Shown piece by piece: positions 1 through 9,841 of a stretch of 37,775 bases of DNA. A program made the position numbers and the translations under genes. Below the pieces are notes generated by a model. The model had not been told where the DNA came from. It was given only the letters and a program-made list of their open reading frames with translations, and did not search any database. This stretch comes from Gnetum montanum (lineage: Eukaryota > Streptophyta > Gnetopsida > Gnetales > Gnetaceae), in assembly GCA_015680685.1 (NCBI GenBank), contig MNCI01004615.1, forward strand, positions 27,839 to 65,613. Direction: 5' to 3'. Each line of letters begins with the position of its first letter. Within the stretch, counting starts at the first letter, position 1.

Positions 1-510
1 GCAAATAAGGTAATGCGATTATACTAGCAGTTAGTTAGTGTTCGTAATCACTATCTTCCCACATGAGTTAGTAAATTAATGTGTATGGTTTAACTCAGGG
101 TGAGGTATATGATAATTGATATTGAATTGACTATTATGCTCCTAGTAAACATGAAGTGAAAGTAGAGGTTTCTAAATCTAGGTCACAATAAAACAAATCT
201 AAACTAGCCTATGTAATGAGCTATTGGTCCTGATCTTTTAGTCCCACCTTGAACTTCATGCAACTACTACTAGGATTACCAAGTACCTCATTACTAGATG
301 TACCAAGTGATAGTACTATTGGGTTACCAAGTAGTTACACATATGTGTTCGAGATTAGTTGTACTCATTCTGCTTAATGACATTAAAAGTAAATTGCAAG
401 TAATTGTAAACATTAACTAAGAAAACAATAAATAGTAAACTAATTGAAAATAGAAATGTTGCAATGATGTAGAGTAGTCTCGATCTTTATTGTTGGTCAT
501 GCAATGAATG
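1..510 (-). repeat. Truncated LTR of old element E0
   Basis: Read on the minus strand, this matches the R and U5 part of the other LTRs here. It has the AATAAAGATCGAGA polyadenylation-signal context near 480-490, then the repeated ACTTGGTAA..CCTAGTAGTAG motifs around 260-335 that also occur in the E3 LTRs. The U3 end with its TATA box is absent: homology starts abruptly next to the end of ORF3, so a deletion seems to have fused ORF3 to the middle of the LTR. The other end lies outside the window. By position it would be the 3' LTR of E0. Confidence 0.7.
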
Positions 511-515
511 TAGCC

Positions 516-2932
516 TTATGTTGTTCCAAGTGGAGGTGGCTCTAACATTGGTTTCTTCCCTTTGTTGTCAGGCTTCTTAAATTGGTGCCTATTTAAGAGC
601 ACTTGGAACTTTTCTTCTTCTATTCTAGGATCATGGACCGTTCATGCTAATGAACCAATATTGGATGGATTTGGCATGTTCCATGAACATGGAAATTGCA
701 AAAAAATTTGATTGGCTTTAATGTATTATGCCAAAAACTATTGTCTCTCTTCTTTAAAAGCTCTAGCCTTTTCATTGAGTTCATGGTATTATGTTAATCT
801 TTTGGTCAAATTCGCTGCTATATATTTTTTTCCCTAGTAGCTAGCCTTAACTACTTCTAGTTTTGAGTTTGCTACTTGAAGTTTTTGTAGAGCATCTTTT
901 CGGGTTGCAAACACCTTCTCATACAAGGCATAGGTGGTTGCTACTTCTTGTTCTATCTTATTTCTGGGCCTACCTCCTATTAACATGGCTAAATTAGCAT
1001 AACAGAGATTTGTTAATGCCATGTATTCTTTCAAGTTCTCTATCTACAAGTATTTATTTTTCACTTCCACTTGATAAGTCTAGGCCATGCCATCCAAGAT
1101 GGGTTGCCAATAAGGATTTTTTGCTGAAATAGAACTAATTTTGGCCTTTGCCATTTAGATCTCTTTCTCTTTCATCTACTTTTACATGCCCACTTGATCT
1201 CGGAAGTGTTCTTTGGGCCTTTCATGTTTCTTAGCCTCATTTTTCCATGCGCTAATTTTGATAGATGATTTCTATCTAATGGCGCATACCTCCTCCGTAA
1301 AGAGGATTATTTTTTCTCTTATGAGGTGGCTCATATCTTGATTGATCCTCATTAGCTACTCTCTCAACTGATGGATACTTTCTTCTAGAGTGTTTTTTTG
1401 GCTTTTCTATTGTGATCAACCTCATGTTGTCTACAGTGAGTTATTGATTTTCTTCCTGTAAAGTAGCAAGTGCTTTAGTATGGGCATATGATTGGGCTTT
1501 AGCTACTAAAGCATTCCATATTGCCTTTTATTTTTCATCTGCTATATCTTTATTATTCTCAAGGAGGAAATTGATTTTCTTAGTTTTAAATTGTGCTATC
1601 TAATCTAGTTCTATGAATTGAGTTAAATCTTTTCTTTATGCTCTCAAGGGCTACAAGATCTTCTTGTAATCAATGAAGCTCATTTTCAGCATGCTCTACA
1701 CTAGTTTCAGCAATGATTAGTTTTTCCTTGGTGGTAATCAATTCAAACTATGTTGTAGTGACATTACTAGGAATGTCAAAGAGATTTTTCATAACCTTTC
1801 CTGTCTACAATGGTCTATCTAACACATCTTCACGTTTTGTAGGAGTCATAGAGGTACCAGCTATCATTTGAGCATCTTTGGTCCTAGAAATATTAGCTAG
1901 TGGCACAACATGTACATTCAATGATTCTTTGATGTGATTTGTGATCACTTCTGCAACTCCCACTACATCATGGTGCTACATGACCATAACTGTGGCTCCT
2001 TCTCCAAATTCAAGCACCACTTGGAATGATGCAGTATTATCGAAAATCTATTGTGACGACTAGGCCTCTAATCTTGACTACAATGATATTTTTCTAATGG
2101 AAAGATTGGTTGAAATGGTTGGTCTAACTACATCATCAATAACTTTGAATAGATTGGCCTCTTCTCCACTTTCCCAACTGATAGTTTTAGCAATTTTCTG
2201 TAGATGACTCATTAAAGGTTTGTAATCTTGTGGTGGAAATGGTGGAACTTGTGGTTGTTGCTACTATTGTCCTATGGTTTGAGTAGTCTCCTTGGTGCCT
2301 AGTTACTCTTCTAAGTGGTCCTTTTTAGGAGCCACTAGCTTGAGCATTTCAAAATAGGAAGCATTTTGTGCCTTCCTTGATGCATCATTTGTATACCCTA
2401 TGATGCCAACTCATTTACATAACTTCTAGATAAGGCAAGGGAATGGAATTGTTAACTTTCCTACCTTCTTCTCCTCGAACCACCTCTGGATTTTTATGAA
2501 GTAGAGGTGAGCGATGTTTGTATTAAATTTTTCCATTAATATTGCACTCCCTTTAGTTGCATATGTAGAGATTTGATTCAATCTCTTAGTAGGAAACAAG
2601 TGATAAGTGCTGATTTTGAAATAGTTATTTTCTTCTATAGTCAATTCAATGCATTCTTTATCTTCCTTGCCATATGCCCACTACAACCATAGCTTCTTGG
2701 TGTTTGTGTTAGATCTAGTTGATATTTATGCCACATTTGCTCCTTGATTAAGTACATTCAACACCTCTATGATTACCTTAACCAAGTAAAATACTGAGAT
2801 TCCTTCAATTTTGACTATAGCATTAACTTCTCGAATTTTCCAAAACTAGAGTGTTTCTCCTAGATACCATTCTCCATCATTTTTCAAAGTAGGCCACAAA
2901 GGAGATGATTGAAGTTGGGTCTTAATAGCTTC
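516..2932 (-). pseudogene. ORF3 of E0, 3' portion (broken)
   Basis: This is the downstream part of the third retrotransposon ORF, cut by E1 at 2932/9847. In order on the minus strand: a segment with SSPLWPTL and EWYLGET (about 2930-2830); a region with YHLFPTKRLNQIST, ATKGSAILMEKFN and IPFPCL (about 2640-2400) that resembles the putative plant transposon protein domain (Pfam PF20167 type, recalled from memory); a Q/P-rich linker; a coiled-coil-like stretch; and the conserved block with NLCYANLAMLI and EVATTYALYE (about 1034-890). A further conserved tail with NLTKRL, TVHDPR and EEEKFQVLL runs to a TAA near 516. Several in-frame stops are present. The same order of blocks occurs at 13446-16158 and 34306-36727. 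The function is not known. Confidence 0.7.
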
Positions 2933-3721
2933 TGATGAGTGGCGAGGTACCCCTACACTCAATCATATGAATACAAGCGTAACATGTGTGATCCGGTCGA
3001 ACTCCGTAGACTAAGTGCCTACACGCCTCATGGAACACTTAAGGTTAATTATTCGTTATCTTCCCAGACTTGTATTTGTCACAGTGTATGGTTAAGCAAG
3101 TATGAGGTATATGATTTTTATACCTTTTCTATTTTATCTCCTATGCTGATAAGGTGAAGGGTTGAAGAGACTAATTGACTAACTCTAACTAACTAACTAA
3201 GCTTTAACCTAGCATCAACATCCGTTCCCACTTATTGTTCACACCCTGAACGAATGCAACCTTGGTTACCAAACACTAGTCGTTGCTGGGATCACCAAGC
3301 GTAACACACGTGCTCCAAGTAGTCATACCGAGGCACTTAACTAGGAAAGAAGGGTTGAGAGAGATTTAATGACTAATAAAGTGATTAAATGATAGACAAT
3401 AAATAAAAGTAAATAAAATCCTATTTAGCATATTCCATGCACTACAAGGTTTATCCAAGAAGTTCGTCTTTATTACCGTACAGAAACATGTGTTCAAGTA
3501 TAATATTTGCTCGAATAAAGATCTGTTCACTTTGGAGCTCCTACTGTGGGCACATGAAAAATATTCTATCTTTGGAGAGGTAAAATTGCCATAGTTTCCC
3601 TACGGGTCTAGATCTAGATGAGAAACAAAGGGAGAGCTGCCTCTTATTTATAGACTTGGCGTCACATCACAATATCGCGGGGGATGACGCGATATCGCGT
3701 ACGCGATATCGCATCCCATCA
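2933..3721 (-). repeat. E1 3' LTR (789 bp)
   Basis: The LTR begins (minus strand) with TGATGGGATGCGATATCGCG and ends CTCATCA. U3 is very short and is made largely of GATATC-centred palindromes (plus 3670-3721), followed by a TATAAATA box (complement of 3645-3652). An AATAAAGA polyadenylation-type signal lies near 3468-3476. Its partner LTR at 9246-9841 is shorter only because part of that copy is misassembled. Confidence 0.9.
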
Positions 3722-3734
3722 TACCCCCATGACT
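3722..3734 (-). other. E1 polypurine tract
   Basis: On the minus strand CAGTCATGGGGGTA abuts the LTR start TGATG. The same tract sits in the same place in E2 (13123-13134) and E3 (36801-36812). It is the expected primer site for plus-strand DNA synthesis. Confidence 0.8.
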
Positions 3735-4449
3735 GAATAAAAACTCGTCCTCGAATTCCTTACAAAATATTGTGATGGTATGGGATTATTCACTCAAATG
3801 GAACTAATGGGATGACATGTGAATGGATCAGCATTACAAGACAAGACAAAACTGGTGTTCATGACAACAAGAGTGAACTCCTTATTACATTGACATCAGG
3901 CCTCATTTGGCAGCTAAGAAATAGAGAGAGAAAGAAGTGCTGCTGCTATCAACGCCAAGGTTGCGCCTTTTGTTATCCATCCGTAAGCATGCCATCGGTC
4001 TTAATCCTTGCATAGCTACTTTCAACACTGCTCCATACCATGTGTTCCTTCCAAATCCAATCCATTGTTGCATTATTTCCATCTACACACACAACATAGT
4101 CTTATATTAGCAAGGGTAAGTGAATTTCAATGTAGTTGATACCTTGCTTTGGTGAAAGGTCCATTGGCTGAGTTGTGGTATGGATGATTGCGGGTCTGGA
4201 GATATAATATTGATGACTACCAAAGGTGTAGGGGTTAGGAGAAAATAACAAAAATTAGGCCCCGTACCCCCATGACTAATAGCAAACCTCCGATAGCGAT
4301 AAAATGGAGAAAGAAAAAGAATAAGAAAGGTGGAGAAAAAGAGACAACTATAGCATCGATGAAATGGATGTCAAGATGGAACTAAGCAAAATAAAATAGA
4401 TTGCAAAAATGTTAGGGAAAAGAATTTAACTGGTGCACCAAAGAGGAAT

Positions 4450-4530
4450 GTCAATGGGTCCTCCCCAAAGCAGGCTCATGCCCCTAATGCCCTGACAAAT
4501 CCACATTCAAAGAGTCCGTAGGCTCTGGGA
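4450..4530 (-). other. Conserved spacer block (GGGGAGGACCC core)
   Basis: On the minus strand the block holds GGGCATTAGGGG, a short gap, and CTTTGGGGAGGACCC. Homologous blocks occur at about 12036-12115, 16970-17050, 25136-25215 and, on the plus strand, 33338-33420. It is the best-conserved non-coding stretch in the spacers. The core is a purine run; its role is unknown. Confidence 0.65.
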
Positions 4531-5479
4531 ATGTCATTTGGAACAACAGGTAAAGTCTTAATCGCAAGAATTTACTAAAAAGTAAACAATGCTTCAACCA
4601 AAATATACACTAATGATACAACTAGCAATGAGGTGAACAATGGAGAGAAGGATGGAGAGAAGAGAATGGAATGGAATCCCAAGAACAAGGTGGTGTACAG
4701 TCCCTTGTGTGGTTGATGGTTAATGTGACTTAGTAAATCCCATTCCAAGCCTGGCCTCAAATAAACCACATCTAGTGACTTCGCATTAATGCATTCAACC
4801 AATCCATCCTCTTGAAGTAACAAGAATGCCTTCATCCAAAAGCCACTACCATTCCGACGAAACAAGGAGAAGACAATGGGAAGAGAGAAGGGCCTTAGTT
4901 AAAGGGAACATATTTAGTTTCATAACTAGTGCTTGTAGCCCAAATGATTATTTCATCTAAGGGGTGTGCTTTGAATTCTCACTTTCTCTCTCTCTCTCTC
5001 TTTTTTCTTTTCCCTTTTTTTTTGTTTTTATGTGTTTATACCTGAGAACCACACCATGCAAAGACTTTGTTATTTTTATTTGCTCAGCTTCCTGATAATT
5101 GGATAACGTTGAAACAGTAAGAAAAATCAAGAAGAACACATCCAAGCACCCAAGAGAATGGCCAACACAAATTCATCAAGTTCCCTTGAAGTCACATCCT
5201 TTTCAATCCGTGAGTCCTTCCTTAGTTTGGGAAATGCCCAATCACCTATTCGTTAATAGTTCTCATTTAGAAAGGGACTGTACATTTCCAAGATGAGAGA
5301 GACCAAAGAAATCATGGATGTATGGATGAAGTGGACTCATTGTCTGTCATATCAAAAGAACCATACCTTAGTATCAACATCATAACTTAAAGGTAAAAAC
5401 CAAACATTAGCAATCAATATAAAAATAGTTCATACCATCATGAAGAACACTTACTAGGTGACAAACTTACAATGTGGGT

Positions 5480-5503
5480 AACACACACACACACACACAC
5501 ACA
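5480..5503. repeat. (AC)n microsatellite
   Basis: About twelve AC units in a row, within the E1 spacer. The copy-specific run is absent at the matching place in E2 and E0. Confidence 0.95.
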
Positions 5504-5559
5504 AAATGAAAAAGTATAACGATGTTGTAAAACAAAAATAAGAAAAGTTAAAGAAATTT

Positions 5560-5722
5560 GTAAAACAATAATGTGTAAAAAAAATGTGTAAGACAAAAAC
5601 TTGTAAAACAAAAATGTGTAAAACAAAAATGTGTAACAAAAAAACTTGTAAAAAAAACATGTAAAACAAAAATGTGTAAAACAAAAATGTGTAAGAAAAA
5701 AACTTGTAAGACAAAAACTTAA
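5560..5722 (-). repeat. Imperfect tandem repeat, T-rich on the element strand
   Basis: Plus-strand units of the form AAAACAAAAATGTGTAA and AAGACAAAAACTTGTAA, about 17-19 bp long, repeat roughly nine times. The open frames read through it are low-complexity F/L/Y/C translations and are not real proteins. E2 (about 18000-18210) and E0 (about 26090-26260) have less regular A-rich (plus) tracts at the same element position. Confidence 0.85.
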
Positions 5723-5763
5723 AAAGAACTGAGGGCCCCAAATGATTAGCATAGGTGGCCATC

Positions 5764-5780
5764 TCCCCCATGACTGAATG
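5764..5780 (-). other. Internal PPT-like motif of E1
   Basis: Minus strand TTCAGTCATGGGGGAGATGG nearly repeats the terminal PPT, but lies about 2 kb inside the element. Equivalents sit at 18244-18262 (E2) and 26304-26320 (E0), just past the end of the polyprotein reading frame in each case. It could be a central polypurine tract. Confidence 0.5.
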
Positions 5781-5955
5781 GAAAGGGAGAGATTTGAAAT
5801 ATTGAGCACCTGTTTAAATTTCTTAAAAGTGTCCAACTTCTCCTGATTGATGTTCTGAGATTAAGGGGTGGAAGTTGGCGATGCTCATATTTCAATGTAT
5901 TTATGCCTTTGCTATGGGCATGAGTTGTTCCCCCAGTTTGTTCCATGCATGTTGG

Positions 5956-6600
5956 TCAGTTGCTCTTTAGATTATCTATCAACCACAGGGTGTCCACTTG
6001 TTGTGTGGTTGCTACATACAGGCATCTTTCTAAGGCACACCTGTTGCATGGAGGAGATGTTATGCATTCCTCCATGTCATCACCCGATGAATCACTGTAT
6101 GTAATGCATGGAACTTTCTTCTTCTTGATCTTTCCGTAAATATTTACCTTAGATATCTCTAGGGAAAGATCACGAATCCCTAGGAATGCATCTATTGTGC
6201 TTAGCCATGCCCTTCCCATTATAATTTGGAAGTTCCCTTCGTTGTTGTTAATGTCTATCACCAGGAAATCGGCTGGGTATGACCAACCACACATAGTGGT
6301 AATGATGTCCTCCACTAATCCCAAGGGAATGGCGATGGACTGGTCAACCAGCTCTAGTTGAATGTTGCTTTTCTTAATTTGGGACAGGTTCCAGGCTTGA
6401 TATATTTCTCGTGAGATTAAGTTGACTCCAGAACCTGAGTCAAGAAGAGCCCTATGTGGTTCATTCCCAGTGACTTGGAGATAAATTAAGGGACGTCCAA
6501 GGTCAGATAGTTTCCTGGCAAGGTGGCCTACCTTGATCTAGTCGGTTACGGTATGTGTTAACATAACCGTATGTGTTAAGCTCTGTTGTTGAACTGAAGG
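5956..6600 (-). CDS. E1 aspartic protease domain (end of gag-pro)
   Basis: This encodes a retropepsin-type protease, which would cleave the Gag-Pro polyprotein. The catalytic triad region reads ALLDSGSGVNLISREIYQAW (minus, about 6450-6385). It is followed by a flap region and the second conserved strand IIMGRAWLSTIDA near 6215-6175. The frame is open from the active site to the stop at 5956. The tail has a Cys cluster (CNRCALERCLY) that is also present in E2 after its protease (about 21420). In E2 the frame continues into RT, whereas here it ends. DSGS replaces the common DTG, as in many plant Ty3/gypsy elements. This is one of the best-preserved coding segments in the window. Confidence 0.8.
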
Positions 6601-9101
6601 GAGCTCCGAAGCCTTGTGTGTTGGAGGAGTGATCACAGACTCAATCGCCTATTCTTGTGAGAGCTTGTTTGGGATTTTGGTTATGAAGAAATGCATTCTC
6701 TTTTTACAGTTGTTAGAACTAGCAGCAGGTTGAATTTTTACGGCTCTCGTAGCATTACGTTGCTGCGGTTGAGTGGGAAGTTCTCCTTGCATTATTGGAG
6801 CAGGTGGTATGAGAACTACCGGTGGAAGATGTGTGGATGGATTAGAAGGATGGTATGGATATGGAGCATCTCCCAGAGGAGAAGGAGACCTTCTAAAGTT
6901 CTCCCAAACTTGGTAGTGATGTTGGGGAGTTGTGTGACCCATGGAGTCACTTGGAGAAATCGGCTACTGCACGTAATAACCATAAGGATCGGGTTGTCGG
7001 TAAGGGTATTGTTGTTTAGGTGGTGGCATCCCCTATGACTGTGGGTGTTGCCACTACTAATGTTGCCTGATGGTTTGTGGTGGAGTTCCACTTGGATAGT
7101 ACGTCAATGGTTGGTGGAACTATCTTGGGTTACCTTGAGGATGAGTTAACCTTCGGGGTGTCTTCCGTCTGTTGAGTCTCAGGTTGAGTGCATACACCCC
7201 AAACTCTTGTAGATGTGAGATGATTGGACAACATCCCTTAGGAAGGTCATAGTGGTAGATCTCACATCCATAGTCATTGTCTATGTTTGAATCCACAACC
7301 TCATTAGAGATAGTTATTTTCTCCTTACCCTTGTCATGTGTAGGGCCTAAATCTCTCCGCTTTTGCTTATCCTTGTCACTACTTCGTTCCTCCTTAGACT
7401 CCTCTACAATTTTCAGGACAAGTTCAATTCTACTATCCAAGGAGTCCTGTATCTGATCTACCTTAGCTTCCACTTCCATTGTTAGCTTCTAAAGTAGCAA
7501 GGTTTTCCTATTCACCAACTCTTTAAGTGGTGACTCATCCTCTTCATCACAAAATCTCACTCCCTTATTTTGAAGATAGGGATCACGGTTATATTCTTTC
7601 GCAATTTCCTTTTTTTGTAGCTCCCCTTCTTCTTTGGCTACTTTTTCCAACAAGTGATGAATTTCATGGGATCTAAGTTTTGATAATCTCCCTTGGGCAT
7701 AAGTCCCAAGCGTACTCCTAGTTTCATACCTTAGCCCATCTACGAGATGGCAAAGTTGATCCCTCTGTGCGTAACGATGGCCCAGGCAATGATGTAAAAA
7801 TGCATAGTAGTGGCCCATGGCAGCATCCAAGGGTTCATGAGTACCTTGCTTTCATCCTTGGATTTGCTTATGTAATTTAGACACTATGGAGTACATTTTA
7901 TATTTATCGTTGAAGAGTTCTAACATCATGCTCCACCTCTTGATGGTTTCCGGTTCTAAGGACTGGTACCAGCTCTCTGCTTCCTTTACAAGTGTCCTAG
8001 GAAATAACTTTAATTTCTACCACTTGTTTCTATATTTTGCAAGGCATAGGGATCATGGAATGCCTATAAATGATTTTGTGGATCAGTGTTGTATCCCCCT
8101 TGAAATCGTGGGATGTTATTCATATACAATCTCTTGATCTGACTATCTTTTTGATGCCTTTTTGGTATTCTCATAGCCTCTGTTATATCTAGCATACTTT
8201 AGGTGATAATTAGGGGTTCGTCATGATCATCTCTTTCATGAAATCTATGATTTCTACATTATTCCCTACTTTCCCTTCATTCATTCCATGATTCTCTTGA
8301 CTGCCCTCATCCTCTCTCTCGACGCTCTCGTCGAGGTCTCTCATTTTTCCTACCTCTATCCTCACCGTTATGCTCTCTATGACTGCACCTAGATGTGGAA
8401 GGAGAGGATGAATGATGTGATGAAGGTGAAGAAGAAGGAGAACCATTGCCATGACGATGTTTCTTACCTTCTCTTCGATGCTCCCTATCATGATCTTGAT
8501 GATGATCAGAGTGCTTGTCCTTGCCATGTGTTGTTGTTCCCTCAGTGAATAGCTGGTGTTCATGGGGATCAGAACCAGGGTTGTGTATCGTGAAGTGTAG
8601 GTTTTGATACCCCACCTCCTCACTATCATTAGGAGGGGGAACATCTTTCGATAGAGAACCCGTTATAAGTGGTTCACCATCTCTAATTTCACTTAGGACG
8701 TGCGGGACCTCTTTGCCCTTCAGCAGTGTATGTTGGCTCTCCTACCTTGAGCCCCTTATACATTGTGCTTCTGTGGGATGATAATCCCTTGTGTCAAAAT
8801 TTCCTATAATGTATTTAGCATAGAGCTGAGTCATGCCGATCTGTGCAAGAGCACGGAGGAGCATGTTGGGGATTGCACGATCTAGAGGTAACACTATGTT
8901 ACCTTGCAAGTATCTCTAGTGCATCTATTCATCTTGATGGAGGATAAAATTAAAATTAGGTATATACTCATTGGGATGATTATATACCACTCTATATTGT
9001 TGAGGAATTGGCGGATTTAGGTTATGTGTTTTAGACTGCCGATTGTTTCTTGTACTATCCCTAGGTGGTGAATTGCTCTTATGAGAAGAAGAAGAACACA
9101 T
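6601..9101 (-). pseudogene. E1 Gag (capsid/nucleocapsid polyprotein), broken
   Basis: The likely start is the ATG at 9099-9101, which opens MCSSSSHKSN and aligns with MSSSSCRHDD of E2 at 24391. A conserved N-terminal region follows (NHPNEYIPNFNFILHQDE, then NIVLPLDRAIPNMLLRALAQ, about 9020-8830). Next come a His/Ser/Arg-rich low-complexity region (about 8620-8300), the Retrotrans_gag core (LFPRTLVKEAESWYQSLEP near 8010, then LGTYAQGRLSKLRSHEI near 7690), the Cys motif CEIYHYDLPKGCCPIISHLQ near 7270, and a P/Y-rich linker (DAPYPYHPS) leading into protease. Frameshifts and stops break it, for example between 8640 and 7830. Confidence 0.75.
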
Positions 9102-9226
9102 TGTGTCTTATCAATGTGCTGATTAACTATTATATAAATTTTTTTGTTTGAATAACCCTAAGGTTCGTTTAAGCTCCCAATGATGTGAGTAATATCCTAT
9201 GTTCTACTTAGTGCACAAACACTTAG

Positions 9227-9244
9227 TCCCCAGCAACGGTGCCA
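9227..9244 (-). other. E1 primer-binding site (tRNA-Asp type)
   Basis: The minus strand reads TGGCACCGTTGCTGGGGA, one base inside the 5' LTR. It matches the complement of the plant tRNA-Asp 3' end (TGGCGCCGTTGCCGGGGA, from memory) at 16 of 18 positions. Both differences are CpG to CpA/TpG changes. Confidence 0.85.
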
Positions 9245-9245
9245 A

Positions 9246-9841
9246 TGATGAGTGGCGAGGTACCCCTACACTCAACCATACGAATACGAGCATAACACGT
9301 GTGATCCAGTCAAACTCCATAGACTAAGTGCCTACATGCCTCATGGAATACTTAAGGTTAATTATTCGTTGTCTTCCCAGACTTACTTGTATTTGTCACA
9401 GTGTATGGTTAAGTAAGTCTGAGGTATATGATTTTAATAGCTTTTCTGTTTTATCTCCTATGTCGATCAGGTGAAGGGTTGAAGAGACTAATTGACTAAC
9501 TCTAACTAACTAACTAAGATTTAATATAGTGTTAGCATCCGTTCCCACTTACCATTCACACCCTGAACTAANGTTAAATCTTAGTTAGTTAGTTAGAGTT
9601 AGTCAATTAGTCTCTTCAACCCTTCACCTGATCGACATAGGAGATAAAACAGAAAAGCTATTAAAATCATATACCTCAGACTTACTTAACCATACACTGT
9701 GACAAATACAAGTAAGTCTGGGAAGACAACGAATAATTAACCTTAAGTATTCCATGAGGCATGNGGGACGATGCAATATCGCGTGGGATGCGATATCGTG
9801 GCAGACACGATATCGCGCCCATGCAATATCGTGTCCCATCA
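9246..9841 (-). repeat. E1 5' LTR (misassembled copy)
   Basis: It starts TGATGAGTGGCGAGGTACCC like the 3' LTR and ends in the GATATC-palindrome U3 with CCCATCA. Only about 600 bp is present, against 789 bp in the 3' LTR. The middle, including the expected TATA box and polyadenylation signal, is replaced by a reversed copy of the LTR's own sequence between two single Ns. Confidence 0.85.
9573..9763. repeat. Inverted copy of 9335-9525 between Ns (assembly artefact)
   Basis: These 191 bases are the reverse complement of 9335-9525, with a single visible mismatch at the end, and are bracketed by Ns at 9572 and 9764. The near-perfect identity and N borders point to a misjoined or wrongly oriented contig piece rather than a biological inversion. 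Confidence 0.85.

Larger units (their letters stand above)
3735..5763 (-). other. E1 non-coding spacer
   Basis: About 2 kb lies between the protease end and the PPT with no supportable ORF. It holds the conserved AATAATCCCATACC pre-PPT motif near 3780, a conserved block with the core GGGGAGGACCC (about 4450-4530), a stretch shared with E2 that reads AAGGGGTGTGCTTTGAATTC (plus 4959-4978), the CATGCAAAGACTTT motif near 5055, an AC microsatellite and a T-rich (minus strand) repeat tract. E2 has the same blocks in the same order at 16900-18250, so the spacer is inherited and is not random insertion. Confidence 0.75.
2933..9841 (-). mobile_element. E1: Ty3/gypsy LTR retrotransposon, gag-pro only
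   Basis: E1 is a 6.9-kb element on the minus strand. It is bounded by TGATG...CATCA termini and by the identical 5-bp target duplication GCTTC at 2928-2932 and 9842-9846. In element order it holds the 5' LTR (9246-9841), a tRNA-Asp-type PBS, gag and an aspartic protease, a non-coding spacer, the PPT and the 3' LTR (2933-3721). RT, RNase H, integrase and ORF3 are all missing. The protease segment is followed almost at once by sequence matching that beyond the integrase end in E2, so pol appears to be an internal deletion. E1 is probably a non-autonomous derivative. It inserted into ORF3 of E0. Confidence 0.9.

Noticed and set aside
5560-5722. Regular repeats considered as a CRISPR-like array
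   Set aside because: Units are short, imperfect, directly adjacent and A/T-rich, with no unique spacers, in a plant retrotransposon.
5438-5836. Open frames of 105-132 codons on the minus strand rich in Phe, Leu, Tyr and Cys
   Set aside because: They are translations of the AC microsatellite and the T-rich tandem repeat in the E1 spacer; no conservation in E2 or E0.
9335-9763. Large inverted repeat considered as a hairpin or MITE
   Set aside because: Both borders are Ns, identity is near-perfect and the arms are LTR sequence, so misassembly is the simpler reading.
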